DNA of 50,216 bases from Acidobacteriota bacterium. GTDB taxonomy: Bacteria > Acidobacteriota > Terriglobia > Bryobacterales > Bryobacteraceae. The DNA is taken from positions 1 through 50,216 of the forward strand of contig CANIVU010000059.1 in NCBI GenBank assembly GCA_947470805.1, in the 5' to 3' direction. A program made the position numbers and the translations under genes. The notes below the pieces were generated by a model. The model searched no databases. It had not been told where the DNA came from and saw nothing but the letters and a program-made list of their open reading frames with translations. Positions 23,938-31,832 of the stretch are shown piece by piece; position 1 is the stretch's first letter, and every line of letters starts with the position of its first letter.

Positions 23938-24987
23938 ATGTACACCTCACTGAGCATTAAGAACTTCCGGGCCTTTGAAACCCTGGAAATCGAAGGCCTG
24001 AAGCGCGTCAACCTCTTCACCGGCCGCAACAACTCCGGCAAGACCTCGGTGCTCGAAGCGGTGTATTTGCTGGAAGGGGAACACGTAACCCTCCGCGCGC
24101 GGCGCCTTTTCGAAACGCGCGGATTAGCTGCTGTATCGTTTACTCGATTCTCCGCGCGAACGATGCCATGGGCGACGCTATTTCGGTCTCTTGGTGTCGA
24201 GAAGGATATCCACATCTCCGGTCTGCAAGACACCGCCCAGCCGCTTGATGTGATCTTGACGACAACGCTTGACGAGGAAGCCAGGAACAACTATGTCAAC
24301 GGGTTCCGTATGCCCCACATTGACGTGGAAAGTCGAGCCATCCTCATTGCTCGTAAGTCACATCTTGCACAAAGTCGCGACGCCATATGGGTGACCAACG
24401 GGAAGATTCAGCCGGATGTCAACGATGAAAGCACACTGAGACCTTCGTCTTACCTGATCTCAGGCACAAAACCGAGCCATACAGAACTTTCGCGTTACTT
24501 TGACGGACTCGAACTCGTAAAAGGCACTGACCCGATCCTGCAAGCGCTCCTGCTGATTGACCCGAGGCTGCAGGGGCTAAAGACGAACACAAGCGCGGGC
24601 CCTTCTCTCCTGTACGCCGACTTGGGCGGCGCAACGCTCCTGCCGCTCGCCGTTGTCGGCGACGGTATGCTCCGGATGCTCGAAATCGTTTTCGCGATCC
24701 TCCAGAACCCAGGCCGCGCAGTAATGATCGACGAAATCGAAAACGGCTTCCACTACTCCGTCCTCCCCAAAGTCTGGGAATTAATTCACAAACTCGCCAA
24801 ACAGTACAACGTCCAAGTCTTCGCAGTCACGCACAGCCACGAATGCGCCGTTGCCGCCCACGTAGCCGCTGAAGCCGACAACTACGGCTACTTCCGCATC
24901 GAACAGAAAAATGGAATAGGCCGCGCCGTCGCCTACTCCCATGAGCAGATGCAAACCTCCATCGAGGCCAACCTGGAAGTCCGATGA
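23938..24987 (+). CDS. AAA/ABC-type ATPase of the OLD-like group, partner of a TOPRIM protein
   Basis: A 349-residue ATPase of the SMC/Rad50-like, OLD-associated type. LSIKNFRAFETLEIEGL opens the domain. Walker A is GRNNSGKT (29-36), the ABC signature is around VGDGMLRMLE (240-249), Walker B is AVMIDEIENG (261-270) and the H-switch is THSHE (298-302). The middle (about 90-220) is a variable insertion without recognisable motifs. No nuclease domain is fused; that role would fall to the next gene, which overlaps this one by 4 bases (ATGA). Base composition from about 24,080 to 24,700 is visibly less GC-rich than in neighbours, which suggests acquisition by transfer. An anti-phage or abortive-infection role is inferred from architecture. 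Confidence 0.85.
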   Translation: MYTSLSIKNFRAFETLEIEGLKRVNLFTGRNNSGKTSVLEAVYLLEGEHVTLRARRLFETRGLAAVSFTRFSARTMPWATLFRSLGVEKDIHISGLQDTAQPLDVILTTTLDEEARNNYVNGFRMPHIDVESRAILIARKSHLAQSRDAIWVTNGKIQPDVNDESTLRPSSYLISGTKPSHTELSRYFDGLELVKGTDPILQALLLIDPRLQGLKTNTSAGPSLLYADLGGATLLPLAVVGDGMLRMLEIVFAILQNPGRAVMIDEIENGFHYSVLPKVWELIHKLAKQYNVQVFAVTHSHECAVAAHVAAEADNYGYFRIEQKNGIGRAVAYSHEQMQTSIEANLEVR

Positions 24988-25556
24988 CCCAACAGCCGCT
25001 GGAGAAACCATACCTCCTCTTCGTCGAAGGAAAAGACGACAAAGCCGTCGTTGAACTCCTGCTTCAGCACCTCGGCATCGAATCAGTCGAGGTATACAAC
25101 GTCGAGGGGAAAAACAACTTCCGAAAGCGCATAAGCGCCGTCAGTGTCCAGGCGAATTTCAACGAAATCGTTCAGCGCGTCGGAATCGTCCGCGATGCCG
25201 ACGAGGATCCTGACGCCGCCCGCCGCAGTTGCGCCGATATCTTGCGCTCAATCTCTCGCCCCACGGATTTCTGCATCGTTCCCTCGGAAGGGCCAGGCAT
25301 GCTGGAAGACCTTTTTCTATCCGCCATCGAGAACCGCCCCGAACGGCAATGCATCGAAGACTTTGTCCAATGTGTCGACAGCACTGCGGTCAAAATCAGT
25401 AGCCCCTCCAAATTCCGCATGCGAACTTTCCTCATGCTTCACGATCCCGACACCATGCAGAGCCTGAACTGGGTAATCCAAGAAAACCTAGCGAACCCCA
25501 CCCACCCCGCCTTCGCTCCCCTCCGCCAATTCCTAACCAACTTCACGTCTTCCTAA
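24984..25556 (+). CDS. TOPRIM-like (DUF3226-type) protein, probable effector of the ATPase
   Basis: A 190-residue protein with a TOPRIM-like fold. LLFVEGKDDKAVVE near the start carries the conserved Glu15. VGIVRDADEDP carries the Asp-x-Asp pair (Asp71 and Asp73) that binds metal in TOPRIM nucleases. PSEGPGMLEDLFL (100-112) is a conserved segment of the DUF3226/DUF4435-like group. It is translated from an ATG overlapping the ATPase stop (ATGA, 24984-24987), implying equal production. With the ATPase it forms the same layout as PARIS (AriA plus DUF4435 AriB) and AbiL-like pairs, but the effector is shorter and of a different family. Its 3' end overlaps the convergent gene by 14 bases. Confidence 0.78.
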   Translation: MTQQPLEKPYLLFVEGKDDKAVVELLLQHLGIESVEVYNVEGKNNFRKRISAVSVQANFNEIVQRVGIVRDADEDPDAARRSCADILRSISRPTDFCIVPSEGPGMLEDLFLSAIENRPERQCIEDFVQCVDSTAVKISSPSKFRMRTFLMLHDPDTMQSLNWVIQENLANPTHPAFAPLRQFLTNFTSS

Positions 25557-26289
25557 CCGCAAACCGCATCCCGCTCCACACCTCATCCACCGCGCAAATC
25601 TTAAAATCCACCAGCCCCACCTCCAGCGCCAGCTCCCGCACCAAATTCCCATTAATATCCGGCTTCACCCCCGGCCGCGTCTTCGGCCAAATCACCCAAA
25701 CGCCTCCCTCTTCCGCCCGCGCCCGAATCCCCGCCAAAGCGGCCCGATACTCAGCGAACGACCCCACAAACCACAACGTCAACCCCGCGCTCCCCCCAAC
25801 CAAAACCCCCGGCAACAACGCCTCAAACCCATTCGGAGCCCCAACCAACCGCACCCCCGCCTCCTTCACCCCCAACTTCTTCCCCAACGGCGCCGCCGGC
25901 CGCGCCGCCGGCACCACAGCCTCCCGCAACGGCCCACCCGCCAACACATCCGCCAACACCGGCCCAATCTTCTCGTAAGTCGTAAACCGCGCATCCGGCA
26001 ACGCCGCCTTCACCCTCTCCACCTTCTCCGCAATCCCCCCCACAAACACCAACGGAATCAGCCGCGTCGTTTTGCTCCCCCGCAAAAACGTCCCCACCTC
26101 CAGCCCGTGCGCCGGCAACCGCCCCAGATCAATCACCACCACATCCGGCGGATTCTCCCGAAACTCCTTCATCGAAGAACTCTGCAAAACCGAAAAGTCC
26201 ACCTCATACCCCAACCCCGCAATCACCCCCGCCCGCTCCGCCCACTCTTCCTGCTTCCAATGGATGAGACGAATCCGTGCCATTGCCAT
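25543..26289 (-). CDS. Receiver-like domain fused to a DUF3052-like domain
   Basis: A 248-residue protein. The first 120 residues resemble a response-regulator receiver: RIRLIHWKQEEW, VVVIDLGRLPAHG with the candidate phospho-acceptor Asp, and LIPLVFVGG in place of the usual T-x-x, with no clear terminal Lys. After a Pro/Ala linker, the last 105 residues (VRLVGAPNGFEALLPG, LTLWFVGSFAEYRAALAGI, GGVWVIWPKTRPGVKPDINGNLVRELALEVGLVDFKICAVDEVWSGMRF) match DUF3052-type domains. There is no DNA-binding part. The start may be ATG 26289 or 26283. It shares a short divergent promoter region with the Gfo/Idh gene. Function is unknown. Confidence 0.72.
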   Translation of the reverse strand: MAMARIRLIHWKQEEWAERAGVIAGLGYEVDFSVLQSSSMKEFRENPPDVVVIDLGRLPAHGLEVGTFLRGSKTTRLIPLVFVGGIAEKVERVKAALPDARFTTYEKIGPVLADVLAGGPLREAVVPAARPAAPLGKKLGVKEAGVRLVGAPNGFEALLPGVLVGGSAGLTLWFVGSFAEYRAALAGIRARAEEGGVWVIWPKTRPGVKPDINGNLVRELALEVGLVDFKICAVDEVWSGMRFAVRKT

Positions 26290-26332
26290 ATAATAGTGGG
26301 TTCGCTAAGTTGACAATCGTGAGGTGAGTGCC
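26284..26332. promoter_or_regulatory. Divergent promoter region with consensus -10 box
   Basis: TATAAT (26289-26294, plus strand) is a perfect -10 sequence overlapping the start of the minus-strand receiver gene; no good -35 is seen 17 bases upstream. On the minus strand, TTGTCA followed 17 bases later by TTATAT can serve the receiver gene. GAGGTGA at 26321-26327 is a good ribosome-binding site that favours ATG 26333 over GTG 26324 for the oxidoreductase. Confidence 0.4.
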
Positions 26333-27760
26333 ATGCCTGAGCACAAGAATACGGAACAGACCGAATTGACCCGCCGCGACGCGGCCAAACTGGCCGTCGG
26401 CGCGACCGCCGCTGCCGCCATCGTTGGCGCGCCGTGGATTCAGAAAGTGAAAGCCGCCAACAGCCAGGTCCAAATGGCCATCATCGGCACCGGTGGCCGC
26501 GGCCAGTATCACATCACCCACCTGAACGGCCTCGACGGCGGCCGCCTCCTCGCCTCCTGCGACATCTATCAGCCCAATCTCGATAAAGGCGTCAACAGCT
26601 CCAAGGACAAGCCCAAGGGCTACAAGGATTACCGCGAAATCCTCAACCGCAACGACATCGACGCGGTCCTCATCGCCACCCCGCTCTCCACCCACTTCCC
26701 CATCACCCGCGACGCCCTCCTCGCCGGCAAGCATGTCTTCTGCGAAAAGTCTCTCGTGCACAAGCCCGAAGAGATCCACATGCTCCGCAAAATGGTGAAC
26801 GAACGGCCGAAGCAGGTGCTCCAAGTCGGCCTCCAGCGCCGCTACTCCCGCTTCTATCAAACCGCCCGCCAAATGGTCGAAAAAGGCCTCCTCGGCGACG
26901 TCACCAACGTCTACTCCCAGTGGCACCGCAACCTCATCAACGTCCCCAGCCAAACCTGGACGATGAAGAAGAACGACCCCCGCGGCGAAGAGGCCAACTG
27001 GCGCCTCATGTCCAAGTACTCCGGCGGTCTCGTCGCCGAGCTCGGCTCCCACCAAATGGACATCGCCGACTGGATGTTCGGCTCTCACTTTGAAACCGTC
27101 AACGGCGTCGGCGGCATCGATTACTTCAAGGACGGTCGCGACGTTTTCGACAGCGTCCAGCTCATCTTCCGCTACCCCAAGGGCCAGCGCCTGATGTCCT
27201 CCTACATCTCCACCAACCAGCACCTCCCGCTGTTCGGTGGCGCCCGCGCCCAGTTCGGCGAATTGATCATGGGCACCGAAGGCACGATTCACATCACCGT
27301 CGGCACCGATGAAGAACCAGCGCTTGGTATCTGGTACCGCGAACCGGCGAAGAAAACTCCGGCCGCCGGCACCTCCAAAGCCGCCGTCGCCAGCGCCTCC
27401 CTCGCCTCCACCGGCAAGGGCGCCAAAGCCCTCCCCATCCTGCTCAGCAAGGACGAAATCTCCGAACAGGACAGCTTCATGCAGAAGGAGCTGAAGTTCG
27501 CCCGCCGCTGGCTGTATTCCAAGGGCGTCATGGTTCCCGAAGAAGACAAGAACCCGGTAGACCAGCAGATGATCGAGTTCTGGGACTGCATCCGCACCGG
27601 TGCCAAGCCCAAGGCCAACCTCGAAATCGGCCTCTCCGATTCGGCCGCTGTCATCCTCTCGAACCTCTCGATGAAGGAAGAGCGGCGCGTTTGGCGCAAG
27701 GAAATCGACACCATGGGCAACCCGGACGCGAAGCCGGTCGCGCCTGTCAAAAAGGGATAA
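26333..27760 (+). CDS. Tat-exported Gfo/Idh/MocA-family oxidoreductase
   Basis: A 475-residue NAD(P)-dependent oxidoreductase. LTRRDAAKLAVGATAAAAIVGAPW is a twin-arginine signal, so it probably acts in the periplasm with a tightly bound cofactor. The Rossmann motif is MAIIGTGGRGQYH. DIDAVLIATPLSTH and HVFCEKSLVHKPEE provide the family Glu-Lys motif, and SGGLVAELGSHQMDIADWMFG carries the catalytic His region. An Ala/Ser/Lys-rich insertion (about 345-370) interrupts the C-terminal domain. The start at ATG 26333 is chosen for the GAGGTGA ribosome-binding site. The mutarotase-like gene follows 6 bases downstream, so both may act on sugars. Confidence 0.9.
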   Translation: MPEHKNTEQTELTRRDAAKLAVGATAAAAIVGAPWIQKVKAANSQVQMAIIGTGGRGQYHITHLNGLDGGRLLASCDIYQPNLDKGVNSSKDKPKGYKDYREILNRNDIDAVLIATPLSTHFPITRDALLAGKHVFCEKSLVHKPEEIHMLRKMVNERPKQVLQVGLQRRYSRFYQTARQMVEKGLLGDVTNVYSQWHRNLINVPSQTWTMKKNDPRGEEANWRLMSKYSGGLVAELGSHQMDIADWMFGSHFETVNGVGGIDYFKDGRDVFDSVQLIFRYPKGQRLMSSYISTNQHLPLFGGARAQFGELIMGTEGTIHITVGTDEEPALGIWYREPAKKTPAAGTSKAAVASASLASTGKGAKALPILLSKDEISEQDSFMQKELKFARRWLYSKGVMVPEEDKNPVDQQMIEFWDCIRTGAKPKANLEIGLSDSAAVILSNLSMKEERRVWRKEIDTMGNPDAKPVAPVKKG

Positions 27761-27766
27761 CCGCCT

Positions 27767-28807
27767 ATGCCGCTCACCCGCTTTCGGGAGCGCGCAGCCG
27801 CGACGATTGAAAACGAAGCGCTGCGCATCACGGTACTACGGGAGGGCGGCCATGTCGCCGAAATCCTGCACAAAAAATCGGGAGTGAACCCCTTGTGGGT
27901 TCCTCCCTGGTCAACCATTGAGCCGTCGAGTTACAACGCGGCCAAGCACCCCGAATACGGCGGCGACGCCGAATCGAAACTCCTCTCCGGCATCCACGGC
28001 CACAACCTCTGCCTCGACCTCTTCGGCGGCCCCACCCCCGAAGAAGCCGCCGCCGGCATGACCACCCATGGTGAGGGCTCTGTGGCGCCATTCGCGATTA
28101 CCGAAGCCCCCGGAACATTGACGACCAGCGCCACCCTCCCGCTCCACGGCCTGGCCTTCACCCGCGTGCTGAAGCTCGAAGGCGAACGCCTGCACTTCCA
28201 CGAAACCGTCGAAAATCTCACTGCGCTCGACCGTCCCATCGCCTACACCCAGCACGTCACGTTAGGCCCGCCATTCCTCGAATGCGGCAAGACCGAATTC
28301 CGCATACCCGGCACGCTGTCGATGACCTACCCAACGGACTTCGCCGGCCCCAACGGCTATCTGCCGCTCGCCGCGAAATTCGATTGGCCCCACGCTCCGC
28401 GCCGTGATGGCAAGGGCACCGTCGACATGCGCCGCCTGCAGAACGTGAAAGCCTCCGCGGCCTTCAGCACCCACCTGCTGGACCCCCATCGGGACCGCGC
28501 CTGGTTCCACGCCTGGTCGCCGTCATCGAAGCTCCTGTTCGGTTACGAATGGAAGCGGACGGACTTCCCCTGGATGGGCATCTGGGAGGAGAACCACTCC
28601 CGCGCCTCCGCCCCCTGGAACAGCCGGACGCTCACAAGGGGCATGGAGTTCGGCGCCTCCCCGTTCCCGGAAAGCCGCAAGGATATGATCGAGCGCCGCG
28701 AACTCTTCGGCGTCCCCGGTTATCGTTGGCTTCCGGCGCGGGGGCGGATTACGGTACAGTATTCGGCGTTCGCGCGGATGGCGGAATCGATCCCCGAAGA
28801 CTACTAA
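27767..28807 (+). CDS. Galactose-mutarotase-like / aldose-epimerase-fold protein
   Basis: A 346-residue cytoplasmic protein rich in beta strands. NEALRITVLREGGHVAEILHKKSGVNPLWVPPW at the N-terminus and HFHETVENLTALDRPIAYTQHVTLGPPFLE in the middle resemble the galactose-mutarotase supersandwich, where His and Glu residues bind the sugar. GYEWKRTDFPWMGIWEENHSRASAPWNSRT is reminiscent of the DUF4432-like or aldose-epimerase C-terminal region. Catalytic residues cannot be assigned with certainty. It follows the Gfo/Idh oxidoreductase by 6 bases in one transcript. It could handle the oxidoreductase product or substrate sugar (inference). Confidence 0.68.
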   Translation: MPLTRFRERAAATIENEALRITVLREGGHVAEILHKKSGVNPLWVPPWSTIEPSSYNAAKHPEYGGDAESKLLSGIHGHNLCLDLFGGPTPEEAAAGMTTHGEGSVAPFAITEAPGTLTTSATLPLHGLAFTRVLKLEGERLHFHETVENLTALDRPIAYTQHVTLGPPFLECGKTEFRIPGTLSMTYPTDFAGPNGYLPLAAKFDWPHAPRRDGKGTVDMRRLQNVKASAAFSTHLLDPHRDRAWFHAWSPSSKLLFGYEWKRTDFPWMGIWEENHSRASAPWNSRTLTRGMEFGASPFPESRKDMIERRELFGVPGYRWLPARGRITVQYSAFARMAESIPEDY

Positions 28808-28838
28808 ACGAACCCACCCCCGCAGCGACACCCCCCAC

Positions 28839-28872
28839 GGGGACAGCCGCGGGCCGCAGGCCGGCTGTCCCC
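28839..28872. repeat. 34-bp GGGGACA palindromic element, minus orientation
   Basis: Eleven-base arms GGGGACAGCCG (28839-28849) and CGGCTGTCCCC (28862-28872) flank a 12-base interior. Read on the minus strand, the interior (GCCTGCGGCCCG) and the outer flanks (GGCGTCTG before, GTGGG and TGTCGCTGCGGGGG after) nearly match the copy at 46038-46071. It lies between the mutarotase-like and amidohydrolase genes. The amidohydrolase ribosome-binding site AGGAG follows at about 28892. Confidence 0.85.
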
Positions 28873-28907
28873 CAGACGCCGTACCCGCCCCCAGGAGAAA
28901 CCACCCC

Positions 28908-30194
28908 ATGAAACTCACCGCTGTCCTCCTGCTCACAGCCCTCGCGGCCATGCCGCAGCAACTCGTCCTCCGCGCCGCCCGTCTTTTCGACGGCCAATCG
29001 GAGACGCTGCAAACCCCCGGCATCATCGTCATCGAAGACGGTCGCATCACCGGCGTGGGGCCATCGGCGACCGTAAAGCCCGGTGGCAAAATGATCGACC
29101 TCGGCGACGCCACGCTCCTGCCCGGCTTCATGGACGCCCACGTCCACCTGACCGGCGAAATGGGACTCGATAGCCGCCAGAGCATCATTGAAGGCCAAGC
29201 CCGTACCTCTGCCGAAACCGCGTTGTTGGCCACAAAATATCTCCGCGTTACCCTGCATGCCGGCTTCACCACGGTCCGTAATCTCGGCGCGTATGACTTC
29301 GTCGATGTCGCCCTGCGCAACGCCATCAACCGCGGCGCCATCGAAGGTCCGCGGATCCTCGCCGCCTCGAAAAGCCTCGGCTCGCTCGGCGGCCACTGCG
29401 ACAGCATGAATGGCGTCGCGCCGGATTTCTACGGCCGCGAACCGGATTGGAAGGACGGCATCGTCAACGGCGCCGAAAGCGCCCGCCAGGCAGTCCGCTA
29501 TAACGTGAAGTATGGCGCCGACGTCATCAAGGTCTGCGCCACCGGCGGTGTCCTAAGCCGCAACAACGACGTCGATTCTCCGCAGTTAACCCAAATCGAA
29601 CTCGACTCCATCATCGACGAAGCCCACGCCAAGGGGAAGAAGGTCGCCGCCCACGCCCACGGTGCCACCGGCGCCAAACGCGCCATCCGCGCTGGCATCG
29701 ATTCCATCGAACACGGCAGCTTCCTCGACGAAGAAGCGCTCACGCTGATGAAGCAAAAAGGGACGTTCTACGTCCCCACCCTCCACGCCATCTGGAGCCT
29801 GGAGGAGGCGCAGAAGAAGGGCAGCGTCATGGACCCGCGCACGAAGGCGAAGATGGCCATGGCCGGCCGCCGCATCGGCGAAACGTTCCGCAGCGCCGCC
29901 GCCCGTGGCATCCGCATCGCCTTCGGTACCGACGCCGGCGTCGGCATCCACGGCACCAACGCCGAAGAGTTCGTGCTGATGGTGAAGGGTGGCCTGAAGC
30001 CCATCGACGCTCTCCGCGCGGCCACCTCGGTGGACGCCGAACTGTTCGGCATCGCCAGCGAAGTAGGAACCCTCGAAACCGGCAAAATCGCCGACATCGT
30101 CGCCGTCCCCGGCAACCCGGTCGACGACATCGCGCAGACGCGGAACGTGTTCTTCGTGATGAAAGACGGCAAGATCGTCAAGAACTCCAAGTAG
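28908..30194 (+). CDS. Exported amidohydrolase-family metalloenzyme
   Basis: A 428-residue amidohydrolase with a signal peptide (MKLTAVLLLTALAAMPQ). The metal site residues are in family order: DAHVHLTG after a PGFMD lead (first two His), a Lys-containing strand ADVIKVCATGG, His in VAAHAHGA, His in SIEHGSFL, and Asp in AFGTDAGVG. This subset resembles the imidazolonepropionase/Xaa-Pro dipeptidase-like group, which hydrolyses cyclic amides or dipeptides. The substrate cannot be read from sequence. AGGAG about 12 bases upstream of ATG 28908 supports the start. It may be co-transcribed with the mutarotase gene unless the palindrome at 28839-28872 ends that message. Confidence 0.88.
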   Translation: MKLTAVLLLTALAAMPQQLVLRAARLFDGQSETLQTPGIIVIEDGRITGVGPSATVKPGGKMIDLGDATLLPGFMDAHVHLTGEMGLDSRQSIIEGQARTSAETALLATKYLRVTLHAGFTTVRNLGAYDFVDVALRNAINRGAIEGPRILAASKSLGSLGGHCDSMNGVAPDFYGREPDWKDGIVNGAESARQAVRYNVKYGADVIKVCATGGVLSRNNDVDSPQLTQIELDSIIDEAHAKGKKVAAHAHGATGAKRAIRAGIDSIEHGSFLDEEALTLMKQKGTFYVPTLHAIWSLEEAQKKGSVMDPRTKAKMAMAGRRIGETFRSAAARGIRIAFGTDAGVGIHGTNAEEFVLMVKGGLKPIDALRAATSVDAELFGIASEVGTLETGKIADIVAVPGNPVDDIAQTRNVFFVMKDGKIVKNSK

Positions 30195-30297
30195 CGCCGG
30201 CGCCCGCCAGACGGCCACCGCCATGCCACAATCAGCCGGCCCGCAAACACGACAAACCCCGCGCGCCCCCGCCGGCCCAGGCCCCCGATCGCTGCCG

Positions 30298-30380
30298 TTT
30301 TGAACACGTTCAAAAATATCTTGACGTTGGGAGCAATCGCGCCTATTCTGTGTTTGAACACGTTCAACTGAACATGTTCA
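30298..30380 (+). promoter_or_regulatory. Promoter framed by three GAAC-N2-GTTC operators
   Basis: Three palindromes are visible: 30298-30315 (8-base arms TTTTGAAC and GTTCAAAA around AC), 30354-30367 (TTGAACACGTTCAA) and 30369-30380 (TGAACATGTTCA, perfect). A promoter lies between the first and second: -35 TTGACG at 30321-30326, a 17-base spacer, and -10 TATTCT at 30344-30349. The operators therefore flank the promoter and cover the transcription start. They are the likely targets of the TetR-family protein encoded at the end of the operon. The remaining upstream space (30195-30297) shows no further feature. Confidence 0.82.
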
Positions 30381-30400
30381 AAAACAGAAAGAGGAACGAT

Positions 30401-30802
30401 ATGTACATCCTGCATACCTATCTGCTGTACTTGACCATCTCCATCGGGATCACCATCTGGGTGGCCCGCACACTGCACTTGAACGGCCGCACTTTCCTGC
30501 TAGACGCTTTTCACGGCAACGAAGCCCTCGCCGATTCCGTAAACCACCTCCTGGTCGTCGGCTTCTACCTGCTCAACCTGGGCTGGATCATCTTCACCCT
30601 TCGCACCTATACCGTCGTCGACACCGGCCGGTCGCTGGTGGAGCTGGTCAGCGACAAAGTCGGCTTCGTGCTGATCGTGCTCGGCATCATGCACTTCGGC
30701 AACATCTTCGTCTTCAGCCGCATGCGCCGCCGCGCTCTCGACCGCCTGCCTTCGGCCCCGCCGCCCGTCTCGCCCACCGGCAATTGGGGGCCGGCGCGAT
30801 GA
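30401..30802 (+). CDS. Small integral membrane protein of unknown function
   Basis: A 133-residue protein with three hydrophobic helices (about residues 5-22, 47-68 and 86-107) and a basic, Pro-rich cytoplasmic-looking tail (SRMRRRALDRLPSAPPP). No family was recognised. ATG 30401 is chosen because GAGGA lies at 30391-30395; the frame is open upstream to 30350, but that would run through the operators. It is the first gene of an operon that continues by ATGA overlap into the DCC1-like and TetR genes. The conserved-looking loop HGNEALADSVNHLL between helices 1 and 2 could be functional. Confidence 0.75.
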   Translation: MYILHTYLLYLTISIGITIWVARTLHLNGRTFLLDAFHGNEALADSVNHLLVVGFYLLNLGWIIFTLRTYTVVDTGRSLVELVSDKVGFVLIVLGIMHFGNIFVFSRMRRRALDRLPSAPPPVSPTGNWGPAR

Positions 30803-31179
30803 TCCGCCTCCGGCTCTACTACGACGCGCGGTGCGGCCTCTGCACCGCGCTGGTCGCCTGGCTCGGCCACCAGCGCCAGCTGGTTCCCATCGACTGCGCC
30901 CCCAAGCCGCCCGGCCAAACCGACCTCGCCGTGCTCTCTGACACCGGCGACGTCTGGACCGGCGACTCGGCCTGGCTCATCGTCCTCTGGGCGCTCGACG
31001 ACTACCGCGATTGGTCCTACCGCCTGGCCCGTCCGGAACTTCTGCCGCTGGCGCGGCAGGCGTTCGCTACACTATCGAAGAACCGCGCGACGCTCTCCGA
31101 ATGGCTGGGCCTGCGCGGCGGCGATGAAGAACTCGCCGCCAGGCTGCGCGATGTTTCACTACCGGGGTGTTCGTTATGA
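30799..31179 (+). CDS. DCC1-like thiol-disulfide oxidoreductase family protein (DUF393)
   Basis: A 126-residue protein. RLYYDARCGLCTALVAWLG carries the family D-x-x-C-x-x-C motif (Cys12 and Cys15) at the start of a thioredoxin-like fold. SDTGDVWTGDSAWLIVLWAL is the second conserved block of DUF393. It overlaps the upstream membrane-protein gene by 4 bases (ATGA at 30799-30802) and the downstream TetR gene by 4 bases. A redox role beside the membrane protein is plausible; the true reaction is unknown. Confidence 0.85.
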   Translation: MIRLRLYYDARCGLCTALVAWLGHQRQLVPIDCAPKPPGQTDLAVLSDTGDVWTGDSAWLIVLWALDDYRDWSYRLARPELLPLARQAFATLSKNRATLSEWLGLRGGDEELAARLRDVSLPGCSL

Positions 31180-31832
31180 GAGAAAAGAAGTCGGCGGAGA
31201 CGCGGGCGAAGATTCTGGAAGCCGCGCTGGAGCTGTTCCGCGAAAAGGGTTTCGCCGAAACCAGCATGCGTGAAGTGGCCAACCGCGCCAAGGTCGCCAC
31301 CGGCTTGGCGTACTACTACTTCGCGTCCAAGGACGTCATCGTCCACGACTTCTACCAGAAGGCCAAGGACGATCTGGCGCCCCTGCTCGACGCTGCTCAG
31401 AAGGGCAAGAAACTGGAAACACGGCTCGCCGCGCTTATCTCGGTGAAGTTCAAATACTTCGAACCGAATCGCAAATTCCTCGGTGCGCTGATGGGCCACG
31501 CGGCCGATCCGGCCAATCCGCTATCGCCATTCGCGCCTGAATCGAAAGAGGTGCGGGAGCAGGACCTGGCCCAGTTCGTGCGCGCGCTGGAGGAAACCGA
31601 GACCACCGTCCCGGCCGATATGGCGGCGCACCTGCCCAAGATCCTCTGGATGTACCAGATGGGGCTCATCCTGTTCTGGATCTACGACCGCTCCGAAGGC
31701 CAGGCGCGGACGATGAAACTGCTCGATGCGAGCGTCCGGATGGTGAGCGTGCTGATCCGTCTGGGCAGCCTGCCGCTGATGAAGCCGGCGCGGAAGACGG
31801 TGTTGGAACTGGTGGAAATACTGGAAGGCTAG
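31176..31832 (+). CDS. TetR/AcrR-family transcriptional regulator
   Basis: A 218-residue repressor. The N-terminal helix-turn-helix is canonical: SAETRAKILEAALELFREKGFAETSMREVANRAKVATGLAYYYFASKDVIVHDFY. The remaining 150 residues form the ligand-binding helical domain (WMYQMGLILFWIYDRS in a late helix). ATG 31176 overlaps the DCC1 stop (ATGA), and an in-frame GTG at 31167 is an alternative. It closes the three-gene operon and probably autoregulates it through the operators at 30298-30380. The effector is unknown. Its 3' end overlaps the convergent dehydratase gene by 4 bases. Confidence 0.92.
   Translation: MREKKSAETRAKILEAALELFREKGFAETSMREVANRAKVATGLAYYYFASKDVIVHDFYQKAKDDLAPLLDAAQKGKKLETRLAALISVKFKYFEPNRKFLGALMGHAADPANPLSPFAPESKEVREQDLAQFVRALEETETTVPADMAAHLPKILWMYQMGLILFWIYDRSEGQARTMKLLDASVRMVSVLIRLGSLPLMKPARKTVLELVEILEG

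Noticed and set aside
26310-26315. A perfect TTGACA box upstream of the Gfo/Idh gene
   Set aside because: It is only 17 bases before the ATG, so no -10 box and leader can fit; TATAAT lies upstream of it in the wrong order.
30195-30400. The three GAACACGTTC palindromes as replication iterons at the composition switch
   Set aside because: There are only three, they frame a promoter, and a TetR gene follows in the same operon. No DnaA-box cluster or replication gene is nearby.
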